Assembly: GCF_001625365.1 (NCBI RefSeq)
Contig: NZ_LJJF01000001.1
Location: forward strand, 4,681,001 to 4,745,000
Direction of reading: 5' to 3'
Source of the DNA: Streptomyces sp. MJM8645
GTDB taxonomy: Bacteria; Actinomycetota; Actinomycetes; Streptomycetales; Streptomycetaceae
Length of the DNA: 64,000 nucleotides
In this document: positions 1-9,462 of the stretch, in pieces
Layout: the number at the start of each line of letters is the position of its first letter
Numbering within the stretch: the stretch's first letter is position 1
Program-made: the position numbers and the translations under genes
Notes under the pieces: model-generated
The model's input: only the letters and a program-made list of their open reading frames with translations
The model's database searches: none
Told to the model about the DNA's origin: nothing

Positions 1-590
1 CCCGGCTGCTCGCCGACCACGGCGTGCTCGGCCCGCGCACCTCGGCCGTGCACGCCACCCACCTCACCGACGAGGACGTCCGGCTCCTCACCGACACCTC
101 CACCACCATCTGCATGTGCCCCACCACCGAGCGGGACCTCGCGGACGGCATCGGCCCGGCCCGCCGGCTCGCCTCGGCGGGCTGCCCGGTCACCCTGGGC
201 AGCGACAGCCACGCCGTCATCGACCCGTTCGAGGAGGCCCGCGCCCTGGAGCTGAACGAGCGGCTGCGCACCCGCACCCGCGGGCACTGGACGGCCAACC
301 TCCTGCTGCGGGCCGGCACCGAGGACGGGCACGCCTCGCTCGGCTGGCCGGAGGCGGGGCGGGTCGAAGCCGGCGCGCTCGCCGACTTCACCGTGATCGC
401 CCTGGACTCGGTGCGCACCGCGGGCCCGCCGCCCCGCCTCGGCGCCGAGACCGCCGTCTTCGCGGCCTCGGCGGCCGACGTGCGGCACGTGGTGGTCGGC
501 GGCCGGCAGATCGTCCGGGACGGCGTGCACCAGCTCGTCGCGGACGTGCCGGGCGCGCTGCGGGACTCGATCGGCGTGCTGGACCACTGA
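1..590 (+). CDS. hutF: Formimidoylglutamate deiminase, C-terminal part (5' end outside window)
   Basis: This is the C-terminal third of an amidohydrolase that enters the window already in frame (reading from base 3). HutF removes the imino group of N-formimidoyl-L-glutamate to give N-formylglutamate in the five-step histidine degradation route. Visible landmarks are a VHATHLTDED stretch and a GSDSHAVIDPFEEAR stretch. These match the metal- and substrate-binding histidine/aspartate segments late in amidohydrolase barrels. The C-terminus HVVVGGRQIVRDG is the usual closing beta-sandwich of the superfamily. It lies 34 bases before hutI on the same strand, which is the usual hutF-hutI pairing in actinobacteria. 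The pairing is the main reason for choosing HutF over a guanine deaminase-like relative. Confidence 0.88.
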   Translation, partial: RLLADHGVLGPRTSAVHATHLTDEDVRLLTDTSTTICMCPTTERDLADGIGPARRLASAGCPVTLGSDSHAVIDPFEEARALELNERLRTRTRGHWTANLLLRAGTEDGHASLGWPEAGRVEAGALADFTVIALDSVRTAGPPPRLGAETAVFAASAADVRHVVVGGRQIVRDGVHQLVADVPGALRDSIGVLDH

Positions 591-624
591 CCTCTTTGTT
601 CAATTCCCTTCGGAAGGCGTTGTC

Positions 625-1800
625 TTGAGCACCAGGACCACCTTGATCACGGGCATCGGCAGCCTGGTCACCAACGACCCCGGGCACGGCACCGGGCCGC
701 TCGGCCTGCTCACCGACGCGGCCGTGGTGATCGACGGCGGAACGGTTGCCTGGGTCGGCCCGGCGGCGCAGGCCCCGGCGGCGGACGAGCGTTTCGAGGC
801 CGGTGGCCGGGCGCTGCTGCCCGGCTTCGTCGACTCGCACGCCCACCTGGTGTTCGCGGGGGATCGTACGGCCGAGTTCAACGCCCGGATGTCCGGGCAG
901 GCGTACTCGGCGGGTGGCATCCGGACGACGGTGGCGGCCACCAGGGCGGCGAGTGACGCCGAACTGGAGGCCAACCTGGCCGGGTTCGTCCGGGAGGCGC
1001 TGCGGCAGGGCACCACCACGATCGAGTGCAAGTCCGGCTACGGTCTGACCGTCGCCGACGAGGCGCGGGCGCTGCGGATCGCCGCGCAGCACACCCCGGA
1101 GACCACCTACCTGGGCGCGCACGTGGTCGCGCCCGAGTACGCCGAAGACCCGGCCGGGTACGTCGACCTGGTCACCGGCGAGATGCTGGACGCCTGCGCC
1201 CCGCACGCCCGCTGGGTGGACGTGTTCTGCGAGCAGGGCGCCTTCGACGGCGACCAGGCGCGGGCCGTTCTGACGGCGGGGATCGAGAAGGGCCTCACAC
1301 CGCGCGTGCACGCCAACCAGCTCACGTACGGGCCCGGCGTGCAGCTCGCGGTGGAGCTGGGGGCCGCCTCGGCGGACCACTGCACCCACCTGACCGACGA
1401 GGATGTCGCGGCACTGGCGGGGTCGGCGACGGTCGCGACGCTGCTGCCGGGGGCGGAGTTCTCGACGCGGGCCGAGTACCCGAGCGGGCGGCGGCTGCTC
1501 GACGCGGGGGCCGTGGTGGCGCTCTCCACGGACTGCAACCCGGGCTCCAGCTTCACCAGTTCGATGGCGTTCTGCATCGCGGTCGCGGTCCGGGAGATGG
1601 GCATGACGCCGGACGAGGCGGTCTGGGCGGCCACGGCAGGCGGCGCGCACGCCCTGCGGCGCAGTGACGTCGGGACGGTCGCGGTCGGCTCCCGGGCGGA
1701 CCTGCTGCTGCTGGACGCGCCCTCGCACGTGCATTTGGCGTACCGCCCGGGCGTGCCACTGACGGCGGCGGTCTGGCGAGCGGGCGTCCGGGAGGTCTGA
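625..1800 (+). CDS. hutI: Imidazolonepropionase
   Basis: A 391-residue amidohydrolase that hydrolyses 4-imidazolone-5-propanoate to N-formimidoyl-L-glutamate, the step just before HutF. The metal-binding HxH pair is visible at residues 72 and 74 in GFVDSHAHLVFAG. Later family segments include ECKSGYGLT, HANQ, ADHCTHL and STDCNPGS. The length is normal for HutI. The start is TTG at 625, supported by a purine-rich GGAAGG about eight bases upstream; no better ATG lies nearby. It is cotranscribed with hutF (34-base gap). A perfect hairpin ends the unit right after the stop codon. Confidence 0.93.
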   Translation: MSTRTTLITGIGSLVTNDPGHGTGPLGLLTDAAVVIDGGTVAWVGPAAQAPAADERFEAGGRALLPGFVDSHAHLVFAGDRTAEFNARMSGQAYSAGGIRTTVAATRAASDAELEANLAGFVREALRQGTTTIECKSGYGLTVADEARALRIAAQHTPETTYLGAHVVAPEYAEDPAGYVDLVTGEMLDACAPHARWVDVFCEQGAFDGDQARAVLTAGIEKGLTPRVHANQLTYGPGVQLAVELGAASADHCTHLTDEDVAALAGSATVATLLPGAEFSTRAEYPSGRRLLDAGAVVALSTDCNPGSSFTSSMAFCIAVAVREMGMTPDEAVWAATAGGAHALRRSDVGTVAVGSRADLLLLDAPSHVHLAYRPGVPLTAAVWRAGVREV

Positions 1801-1812
1801 GCGGTGGGTTCT

Positions 1813-1848
1813 CGTCGCCCCGTCGAGCTGCTGCTCGACGGGGCGACG
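1813..1848. terminator. Bidirectional hairpin terminator between hutI and the DUF397 gene
   Basis: A perfect 15-bp stem (CGTCGCCCCGTCGAG at 1813-1827 and its complement at 1834-1848) closes a 6-base loop. It sits between two convergent genes, 12 bases after the hutI stop and 6 bases before the DUF397 stop. There is no T run on either side, which is usual for terminators in this kind of genome. Confidence 0.75.
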
Positions 1849-1854
1849 TGCGGT

Positions 1855-2055
1855 TCAGGGGGTGGTGGTGAGGTGGTCGAACTCGCCGGCCTTGGCGCCT
1901 TGGAGGAAGTTGGCGAACTTCGTGGGTGTGGTGCGGACGATCACCTCGCCCTCGTCGGACTCTCGGAGTTCAACGACCCCATCGGCAGCCCGAACCTCAA
2001 GGCATGCGTTGCTGGAGCCGGAGTAGCTGGACTTCTGCCATGCAGGGCTACTCAT
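1855..2055 (-). CDS. DUF397 domain protein (orphan partner of a lost HTH regulator)
   Basis: A 66-residue protein with the DUF397 signature: a WQKSSYSG N-terminal motif, then a CLEVR strand, VELRES and a PTKFANFL helix. DUF397 proteins are small actinobacterial partners of XRE/Scr1-type DNA-binding proteins and normally lie directly downstream of one. I chose the ATG at 2055, with GAGGG about ten bases upstream, rather than the one at 2067, whose purine run is too close. The expected HTH gene is absent. Only its last codons can be read upstream in another frame (see the pseudogene entry), so this copy may have no partner here. Confidence 0.85.
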   Translation of the reverse strand: MSSPAWQKSSYSGSSNACLEVRAADGVVELRESDEGEVIVRTTPTKFANFLQGAKAGEFDHLTTTP

Positions 2056-2452
2056 GATTGCCCTCATATCTCCTTCTCGATGGATCGGATGAAGTCTCGC
2101 GAGTCATCTGACCCTCGGTCACAAACGCGGACCCCGCTGGGGCGGATGGCAGTAGTTCGGCTTCATCGGCCCGCCACATCACTGGCTCGGCCTCATCCCG
2201 CCAGGCGATGCCGGCCAGCCACGTGGGCTTCGCAATCCCTCGCAGGGCCTCAGCGGAGGGGGTGCCGTCCCAGCCCTGGACGCCGATTCGATCGAGCCCT
2301 CGCCGCTCGATGCGTACCCACGTGCCACGCGCCGTGCCGGCTCCCACGGATCGGCGTTTGCGGACCACTGTCGCCCTGTCGAGTTGCGTGCCCAAGGCCG
2401 TCTCGACACGTACCAGCACCTCGTCCACCGGTGCCCGGCGCAGATCCGTCAT
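2048..2452 (-). pseudogene. Truncated phosphotransferase-like protein fused out of frame to the tail of a lost XRE regulator gene
   Basis: The first roughly 100 residues after MTDLRR (TVVRKRRSVGAGTARGTWVR, IAKPTWLAGIAW, VMWRADEAELL) resemble the N-terminal half of a conserved streptomycete protein. I recall that protein as more than 200 residues long and phosphotransferase-like. The catalytic half is missing. Near 2100-2115 the sequence changes character. In the next frame one reads DSRDFIRSIEKEI followed by TGA, which looks like the C-terminus of the XRE/Scr1-type regulators that precede DUF397 genes. The simplest reading is a deletion that removed the 3' part of one gene and most of the regulator. 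The chosen start is the ATG at 2452. Family recognition is from memory and moderately certain; the two-frame junction is seen directly. Confidence 0.55.
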
Positions 2453-2590
2453 GGGACAACGGTAGTGATGCTCAGCGGAGTTGGGAGTCGCTCCAAACGG
2501 GACGCTGTAGGTCAATCATTCGCCAACGGCGTCCCCCCCCCAGGGTGAGGTCTCGCGGTTGCACGTGTGCAGGGAACGCGCGTCCGGTTT

Positions 2591-2621
2591 GCGGCGCACC
2601 GTGCCCGCTGCGGGGCGCCGC
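2591..2621 (-). terminator. Hairpin after the S9 peptidase gene
   Basis: Seven-base GC arms (GCGGCGC at 2591-2597, GCGCCGC at 2615-2621) flank a 17-base loop directly after the peptidase stop codon on the minus strand. There is no T run, so the call rests on position and stem strength. Just beyond lie a 12-base near-palindrome TGCACGTGTGCA (2560-2571) and a run of nine C (2533-2541). Confidence 0.45.
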
Positions 2622-4694
2622 TCAGCCCAAGCCCAACGACCGCCGCAAGAACTCCAGTTCATGCAGCAGCAGGTTCTCCACCACCACCTCGTCGGTCGGC
2701 CGGTGGCCGGTGGCGCGTAGCGGTAGGACCTCGTGCGGGCGCCCGGCGGCGAGCAGGGCGTGGGAGAGCCGCAGGGTGTGTACGGGGAAGACGTTGTCGT
2801 CGGCGAGGCCCTGGATCAGCAGGAGCGGGCGGCTCAGCTCCGGGGCCTCGGCAATCAGGGAGCCGTCGTCGTAGTGCCCCGGGTGCTCGTCGGGGTGGCC
2901 GAGGAAGCGCTCCTGCCAGTGGGTGTCGTAGAGCCGCCAGTCGGTGGGGGCGGCCCCGGCGGAGGCGGCGTGGAAGACGTCCGGGCGGCGCAGGACGGCG
3001 AGGGCGGCGAGGTAGCCGCCGTAGGACCAGCCGCGGATGCCGACCCGGTCGAGGTCGAGTAGTCCGGGCCGCAGCCGGGCGGCCTCGTGCAGGCCCTCGA
3101 CCTGGTCCGCCAGGGCGGGGCCGGCCTTGTCGCCGTAGATCGTCTTGTCCCACTGCGGTCCGCGCCCGGGGGTGCCACGGCCGTCGACGACCAGCACCGC
3201 GAAGCCCTGGTCGGCGAACCACTGGGAGACCCGGCCCCACCACGCGCCGCTGCTGGTGACCTTGTGCATCCCGGGCCCGCCGTACGGGTCGAGCAGGACG
3301 GGCAGTGGGGTGCCGCCGGGGCGGTGGCCGGTGGGCAGGAAGAGCGCGGCGCGCAGCTCGCGGGGGCCGAGGCGGAGCAGTTCGGGGCGTGCGGCGAGGA
3401 CGGGCGACTGCGCGTACGAGGTCACCGGGTGCGCCGTGCGGTCGCCGCGGTGGACGGTGGTGCGGCCGGCCGGGAAGCCCTCGGAGCGGGTGGTGAGGAC
3501 GAGGGTGCCGCCGCGCCGGGCGCCCGTGTGGACGCCAGGGCCGCTGCTCAGCCGCCGGATGCCGCGGCCCGGTTCGTACTGCCAGAGGTGGGTCTCGGTG
3601 GGGTCCTCCAGGGCGGTGAACAGGATCTGTTCGCCGTCCGTGCCGAGCACCTCCCACAGCTGTAGTCCGGGCGGGGTGACGGGCTCGCCGTCGACGGTGA
3701 GGTGCCGGGTGTCGCCGAGGTCGGCGGTGTCGACCAGGGCGCCGCCGGCGGTGCGCGCGGGCAGGCCGGGGAGGAGTTCGACCCAGTGCTCGTCGCGGCG
3801 CTCGGCGAGCACCCGGGTGGCGCCGTCGGGCCCGATCGCCAGGGTGCGGACGGTGCGCTGGTCGCGGCTCTGCACGGCGGCGTACGGGCCGTGGGCGTCC
3901 CAGCCGGCGGCGGTGAGGTACTCGAACGCGGTGCGGTCCCAGCGGACCTCGGTGCGGGTGCCGTCGAGGCCGAGCAGCAGGAGCGAGACCTCGGCGTTGG
4001 CGGTGCCGGCCAGCGGGTAGCGGATCACGCGGGGCGGGCGCTGCGGGTCGGTCGGGTCGGCGAGGTGCACGCGGTGGACGGGGCGCTCGTCGACGCGGGT
4101 GACGAGCAGTGCGGTGCCGTCGGGGGACCACCAGTGGCCGCGGGTGCGGTACATCTCCGCGGCGGCGACGTACTCGGCGACGCCGTACGCGACGTCCCCG
4201 GCCTCGGGCTGGGCGAGCGCCCGGTCGTCCGTGGTGCCCCTGTCGTCCGGGCCGGCAGAGCTGTCAGAGCCGTCGACGGTGACCACGCGCAGGGCGCCGG
4301 CGCCGGTGTAGGCGATCCGCCGGCCGGTCGGGTCGAGCCGCGGGTCGTGGACGTTGGTGGCGGTGGGGACGGCGCGGACGGTGCCGGAGGCGGTGTCGGC
4401 GAGCCAGAGAGCGCCGTCGAGCGCGAAGGCGGCGAGCCGGCCGGTGGCGTCGGTGCTGTAACCGGTGATGCCGTCGGTGGAGGGGCCGGCGCCCAGCGCG
4501 GCCGGGTCGGCGATCAGCCGTTCCCGGCCGGTGGCGGTGTCGAGCGCCCAGAGGCAGGCGAGCGGGTCGGTGCCGCCGCGGCTGCGCAGGAACAGGACGG
4601 CGGCGCCGTCGGCGGTGATGCCCGGGTGGGTGGGGGCGCCCAGAGTGAAGCACCGGGTGCGGGCGAGCTGGCGCGGTAACGGGTCGGTCGTCAT
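2622..4694 (-). CDS. S9 family prolyl oligopeptidase / dipeptidyl-peptidase IV-like serine peptidase
   Basis: A 690-residue soluble peptidase that removes N-terminal dipeptides or cleaves after proline in small peptides. The N-terminal two thirds are beta-propeller repeats. The C-terminal alpha/beta hydrolase holds the nucleophile in GIRGWSYGGY, the aspartate in LLLIQGLADDNVFP and the histidine in RATGHRP, in the family order. I prefer the ATG at 4694: a TATGGT hexamer at 4707-4702 ends seven bases before it, which suggests a leaderless mRNA. The longer GTG frame at 4712 would overlap that promoter. The next gene upstream is a peptide transporter, so the two plausibly act in peptide uptake and breakdown. 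A strong terminator separates them, so they are not one operon. Confidence 0.9.
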   Translation of the reverse strand: MTTDPLPRQLARTRCFTLGAPTHPGITADGAAVLFLRSRGGTDPLACLWALDTATGRERLIADPAALGAGPSTDGITGYSTDATGRLAAFALDGALWLADTASGTVRAVPTATNVHDPRLDPTGRRIAYTGAGALRVVTVDGSDSSAGPDDRGTTDDRALAQPEAGDVAYGVAEYVAAAEMYRTRGHWWSPDGTALLVTRVDERPVHRVHLADPTDPQRPPRVIRYPLAGTANAEVSLLLLGLDGTRTEVRWDRTAFEYLTAAGWDAHGPYAAVQSRDQRTVRTLAIGPDGATRVLAERRDEHWVELLPGLPARTAGGALVDTADLGDTRHLTVDGEPVTPPGLQLWEVLGTDGEQILFTALEDPTETHLWQYEPGRGIRRLSSGPGVHTGARRGGTLVLTTRSEGFPAGRTTVHRGDRTAHPVTSYAQSPVLAARPELLRLGPRELRAALFLPTGHRPGGTPLPVLLDPYGGPGMHKVTSSGAWWGRVSQWFADQGFAVLVVDGRGTPGRGPQWDKTIYGDKAGPALADQVEGLHEAARLRPGLLDLDRVGIRGWSYGGYLAALAVLRRPDVFHAASAGAAPTDWRLYDTHWQERFLGHPDEHPGHYDDGSLIAEAPELSRPLLLIQGLADDNVFPVHTLRLSHALLAAGRPHEVLPLRATGHRPTDEVVVENLLLHELEFLRRSLGLG

Positions 4695-4742
4695 GCCGGG
4701 CACCATAGGCACGGTCGGAGTGGCGCTGTCGAGCGGAAAACG

Positions 4743-4785
4743 GCCGGGGCCGCCGCGGATCTCAGGAATCCGCGGCGGCCCCGGC
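4743..4785 (-). terminator. Rho-independent terminator of the POT transporter
   Basis: A perfect 18-bp stem (4743-4760 with 4768-4785) closes a 7-base loop. On the minus strand it is followed two bases later by TTTT (4740-4737). It lies 17 bases downstream of the transporter stop codon and before the peptidase promoter. Confidence 0.85.
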
Positions 4786-4802
4786 TCGGGCGGGCGTGAG
4801 CG

Positions 4803-6311
<1,509 letters not shown>

Positions 6312-6640
6312 GAGTAGGGGTTCCTTGCCTGACAGCGTCCGCCAAGGGGGGTGGCGGCGGACGTGGACGGAACCACTCTACGTGGCGATATTTAGCGTTA
6401 TCAGATGACAAAAGCCACGAATCAGGTATGGGAATGGCAAAGTCCGTGACAGATCTGCCCGATCTATCGATGGTAGACGGGCAAATTTCCCTTCAATTTC
6501 AAGATTGAAGGCCGGATTCTTCACCGAACGGGCGGTCTGCGACGGCGTGTTGGGCCTGAAGAGGCCCTTGTGTAACGATCACGCTCTGTGAACTACCTCA
6601 CAAGGCAGTCCGCCATACCCGGGCGGACTACCATCACCAC
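6312..6640. promoter_or_regulatory. Divergent intergenic region with three inverted repeats
   Basis: This 329-base gap between the transporter and the two-component genes is visibly more AT-rich than its surroundings. It holds TGCCCG/CGGGCA (6456-6461 and 6478-6483), CCTTCAAT/ATTGAAGG with a 6-base spacer (6490-6497 and 6504-6511), and GGGCC/GGCCC (6552-6556 and 6563-6567). A TACCAT hexamer at 6629-6634 ends six bases before the regulator ATG, which would give a leaderless transcript. No ORF in the gap looks coding. Confidence 0.5.
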
Positions 6641-7315
6641 ATGACCTGTGTGCTGCTCGCCGAGGACGATCCGGCGATCTCCGAACCGCTCGCCCGAGCC
6701 CTGCGACGTGAGGGCTATGAGGTGCTCGTCCGCGAGGACGGTCCGACCGCACTGGCCGCGGGCCTGACCGAGGAGGTCGACCTCGTCGTCCTCGACCTCG
6801 GCCTGCCCGAGATGGACGGCCTGGAGGTCTGCCGCCGCCTGCGCGCCGACGGCAAGAGCTGCCCCGTCCTGGTGCTCACCGCCCGCGCGGACGAGGTGGA
6901 CACCGTGGTCGGCCTCGACGCCGGTGCCGACGACTACGTGACCAAGCCCTTCCGCCTGGCCGAACTGCTCGCCCGCGTCCGCGCCCTGCTCCGGCGCGGC
7001 AACGTCGACCAGCTCACCACCGGCGCGCACGGGGTGAAGATCGACATCGAGTCCCACCGCGCCTGGCTCGGCGAGGAGGAGCTCACCCTCTCCGCCAAGG
7101 AGTTCGAGCTGCTGCGCGTCCTCGTCCGGGACGCCGGCCGGGTGGTCACCCGCGAGGAGATCATGCGGCAGGTCTGGGACACCACCTGGTGGACCTCCAC
7201 CAAGACCCTGGACATGCACATCTCCTGGCTCCGCAAGAAGCTCGGCGACGACGCGGCGAACCCGCGCTACATCGCCACCGTGCGCGGAGTGGGGTTCCGG
7301 TTCGAGAAGAATTAG
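6641..7315 (+). CDS. OmpR/PhoB-family response regulator
   Basis: A 224-residue two-component regulator. The receiver domain shows the acidic pocket D9-D10, the phospho-acceptor D52 (VVLDLGLPEMDG), T80 and K102 (VTKPFRL). A winged-helix DNA-binding domain follows from about residue 125, with LSAKEFELLRVLV and the closing YIATVRGVGFRFE strand. The cognate kinase begins 63 bases downstream on the same strand, so the two form an operon. The signal and targets cannot be read from sequence. The neighbouring divergent peptide transporter is a candidate target only by position. Confidence 0.93.
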   Translation: MTCVLLAEDDPAISEPLARALRREGYEVLVREDGPTALAAGLTEEVDLVVLDLGLPEMDGLEVCRRLRADGKSCPVLVLTARADEVDTVVGLDAGADDYVTKPFRLAELLARVRALLRRGNVDQLTTGAHGVKIDIESHRAWLGEEELTLSAKEFELLRVLVRDAGRVVTREEIMRQVWDTTWWTSTKTLDMHISWLRKKLGDDAANPRYIATVRGVGFRFEKN

Positions 7316-7378
7316 CCCCGTACGGAGATCGCGGCCGGGAGTCGGCCGACGAAGCGGAGCACCTCGGGGAGCGGCAGC

Positions 7379-8623
7379 GTGAAACGCCGGATGATCAACT
7401 CGCTGCTGGGCGTCGTCCTGGTGGTGGTCGTGGTGTTCTGCGTGCCGCTCGCCCTGGTCGAGAAGCGCACCATCGTCAACTCGGCCCAGGACCGGGTGGA
7501 CGCGGCCGCCGTCCGGGTGCTCGCCCTGGTCGAGAACCGGCTCTCCGCGGGTGAGTCGGTCACCGGCCGGGCCTTCGACAACCAGGTCACCGAGGGCAGC
7601 TACGTCGAGGTGCAGATCCCCGGCCAGGACGTCGTCTCCAGCGGCGAACGCCTGGCCGGCGGCCACCTGCTGAAGGCCGTCGAACGCGGCAACAGCGGCG
7701 AGGTCGTCACCGTCGAGCAGTCCCGCGCGGACGTCGACCACGAGATCGCCAACATGCTGCTGCTGCTCGGCGTGGTCGCCCTGCTGGCCGTGCAGGCCGC
7801 CGTGGCGCTCGCCGTCTGGCAGGCCAAACGGCTCGCCCGGCCGCTCACCGACCTGGCCGAGACCGCCGAACGGCTCGGCTCCGGCGACCCGCGCCCCCGC
7901 GACCGCCGCTACGGGGTGCCCGAACTCGACCGGGTCGCCGAGGTGCTGGACACCAGCGCCGAGCGGATCGCCCGGATGCTCACCGCCGAACGCCGGCTCG
8001 CCGCCGACGCCTCGCACCAGCTGCGCACCCCGCTCACCGCGCTCTCCATGCGGCTGGAGGAGATCACCGCCCTCGCCGAGGAACCGGAGACCGTCAAGGA
8101 GGAGGCGACCATCGCCCTCCAACAGGTCGAACGGCTCACCGACGTCGTCCAGCGGCTGCTCACCACCCAGCGCGACCCGCGCAGCCCCACCGCGGTGGCC
8201 TTCGACCTGGACGAGGTGATCAAGCAGCAGGTCGAGGAGTGGGGGCCGTCGCTGCGCGAGACCGGCCGGGTGCTGTCCCTGGAGGGCCTGCACGGGGTCA
8301 CCGCCGTCGGCACGCCGGGCACCGTCGCCCAGGTGCTGGCCACCCTGATCGAGAACTCGCTGATGCACGGCGCCGGGACGATCACCCTGCGGGTCCGGCC
8401 CTCCGGCACCTCGGTGGTGGTCGAGGTGCAGGACCAGGGCGCCGGCGTGCCGCCGGACCTCGGGAACCGGGTGTTCGAGCGCGCCGTCAGCGGCCGCAAC
8501 TCCACCGGCATCGGCCTGGCCGTCGCCCGTGACCTCGCGGAGGCGGACGGGGGCCGGCTCGAACTGCTCTCGCTGAAGCCCGCGGTGTTCGCGCTCTTCC
8601 TCGGCCGCAGCCACGCGGACTGA
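7379..8623 (+). CDS. HAMP-domain sensor histidine kinase
   Basis: A 414-residue membrane kinase, partner of the regulator just upstream. Transmembrane helix 1 is at residues 8-27. An extracytoplasmic sensor of about 95 residues follows, then helix 2 at 125-147, a HAMP linker to about 205, and the dimerisation helix with H213 in ADASHQLRTPLTAL. The ATPase domain shows an N box (LIENSLMHG) and a C-terminal glycine-rich STGIGLAVARDLAEADGG. The start is GTG at 7379, preceded by GGGGAGCGG. The domain ends soon after the last ATP-lid motif, which is normal for small actinobacterial kinases. Confidence 0.92.
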   Translation: MKRRMINSLLGVVLVVVVVFCVPLALVEKRTIVNSAQDRVDAAAVRVLALVENRLSAGESVTGRAFDNQVTEGSYVEVQIPGQDVVSSGERLAGGHLLKAVERGNSGEVVTVEQSRADVDHEIANMLLLLGVVALLAVQAAVALAVWQAKRLARPLTDLAETAERLGSGDPRPRDRRYGVPELDRVAEVLDTSAERIARMLTAERRLAADASHQLRTPLTALSMRLEEITALAEEPETVKEEATIALQQVERLTDVVQRLLTTQRDPRSPTAVAFDLDEVIKQQVEEWGPSLRETGRVLSLEGLHGVTAVGTPGTVAQVLATLIENSLMHGAGTITLRVRPSGTSVVVEVQDQGAGVPPDLGNRVFERAVSGRNSTGIGLAVARDLAEADGGRLELLSLKPAVFALFLGRSHAD

Positions 8624-8648
8624 GCCGGGGCGGGTGCGGCCGGGAGTA

Positions 8649-8671
8649 CGGCCGTCCAGGGCGGACGGCCG
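8649..8671. terminator. Convergent hairpin terminator between the kinase and gtrA-like genes
   Basis: Nine-base arms CGGCCGTCC (8649-8657) and GGACGGCCG (8663-8671) with a 5-base loop lie in the 53-base gap between two convergent genes. Confidence 0.7.
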
Positions 8672-8676
8672 GTCGG

Positions 8677-9234
8677 CTATTCGGCCTTGGCGTAGCGGAT
8701 CTGCTCGGCGGCCAGCATCAGCTCGGCCTGGGCGGCCAGCTCCTGGCCGCTGGTGCCGCTGGTGCCGCTCGCGTCCTGCGCGACCGGCTCGGGCAGTGCC
8801 TTGAACACCCAGGTCCGGTACGAGAAGAAGCGGAACACGGTGGCCACCGCGAGGCCGGCCACCTTGGCGCCCAGCTGCTCGTAGTGCGAGTCGAGGCCGA
8901 GCACGTACACCGAGAAGCCGAGCACGCCGGTCTCGATCAGCATGCCGATGCCGCTGTACACGAGGAACAGCGTGATCTCCCGCTTGCGCGAGGCGGCGTC
9001 GCGGTCCCGGTACAGCCAGTAGCGGTAGCCCAGGTAGTTGGTGGCGATGGCGATCAGCGTCGCCGCGATGTTGGACCGCAGCGAGGCCAGGCCCAGCCCG
9101 TTGAGGCACACCCAGAACACGGCGAAGTTGACCACCACGCCGCTCAGGCCGACCAGGCCGAACTTCACCACTTCGCCTGACAGCCCCCGCAGTTTCTGCG
9201 AGAGCGAAGGGCTCGAAGCTGCGGACGTCGCCAT
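8677..9234 (-). CDS. GtrA-family membrane protein
   Basis: A 185-residue integral membrane protein with four hydrophobic helices and the GtrA hallmark near the N-terminus (VVKFGLVGLSGVVVNFAVF). A second family segment reads NYLGYRYWLY. GtrA proteins are thought to help flip or hand over polyprenyl-linked sugars during synthesis of surface polysaccharides. I chose the ATG at 9234 because the longer frame to 9315 starts in low-complexity sequence with no family match. The C-terminal 40 residues are hydrophilic, with a GTSGTSG stretch, and are probably cytoplasmic. No glycosyltransferase lies next to it. Confidence 0.85.
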   Translation of the reverse strand: MATSAASSPSLSQKLRGLSGEVVKFGLVGLSGVVVNFAVFWVCLNGLGLASLRSNIAATLIAIATNYLGYRYWLYRDRDAASRKREITLFLVYSGIGMLIETGVLGFSVYVLGLDSHYEQLGAKVAGLAVATVFRFFSYRTWVFKALPEPVAQDASGTSGTSGQELAAQAELMLAAEQIRYAKAE

Positions 9235-9450
9235 ACCGGGCTGCCTCCATGTGCCTGCGGGTCGAAGAGCGGATCGCGTGGACGCGTCCACCCCTTGAGC
9301 CCTGCGTGCACGCACATGATCGGACTGCGCAGACCAGGACCTAGCCGTCCAGGCTACCCGCTTCCACCGAACGGCTCAGCCCCCAGGGCTCCGGGTTGAC
9401 TGGGACGCCCAGCCCACCCCAGTGGTTCCACCGCCCCCGACCGGCCCGGA

Positions 9451-9456
9451 TATCCT
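9451..9456 (+). promoter_or_regulatory. Likely -10 element of purKE (leaderless)
   Basis: TATCCT ends six bases before the purK GTG start, and no ribosome-binding site fits in between. The spacing implies transcription starting at or next to the start codon. No clear -35 hexamer is visible. Confidence 0.5.
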
Positions 9457-9462
9457 GGCGGG

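Noticed and set aside
388..1734. Long minus-strand ORF opposite hutI
   Set aside because: Arg/Gly/Pro-rich shadow produced by high GC at third codon positions; no family motif, and hutI is clear on the other strand. The same applies to other long shadows such as 6593-9250, 27082-29862, 30186-32987, 34721-38053 and 46917-52520 on the minus strand.
1804..2874. Plus-strand ORF of 356 codons across the DUF397 region
   Set aside because: Low-complexity Arg/Pro/Ser translation that is the complement of the DUF397 gene, the truncated gene and the peptidase end; no start-site support.
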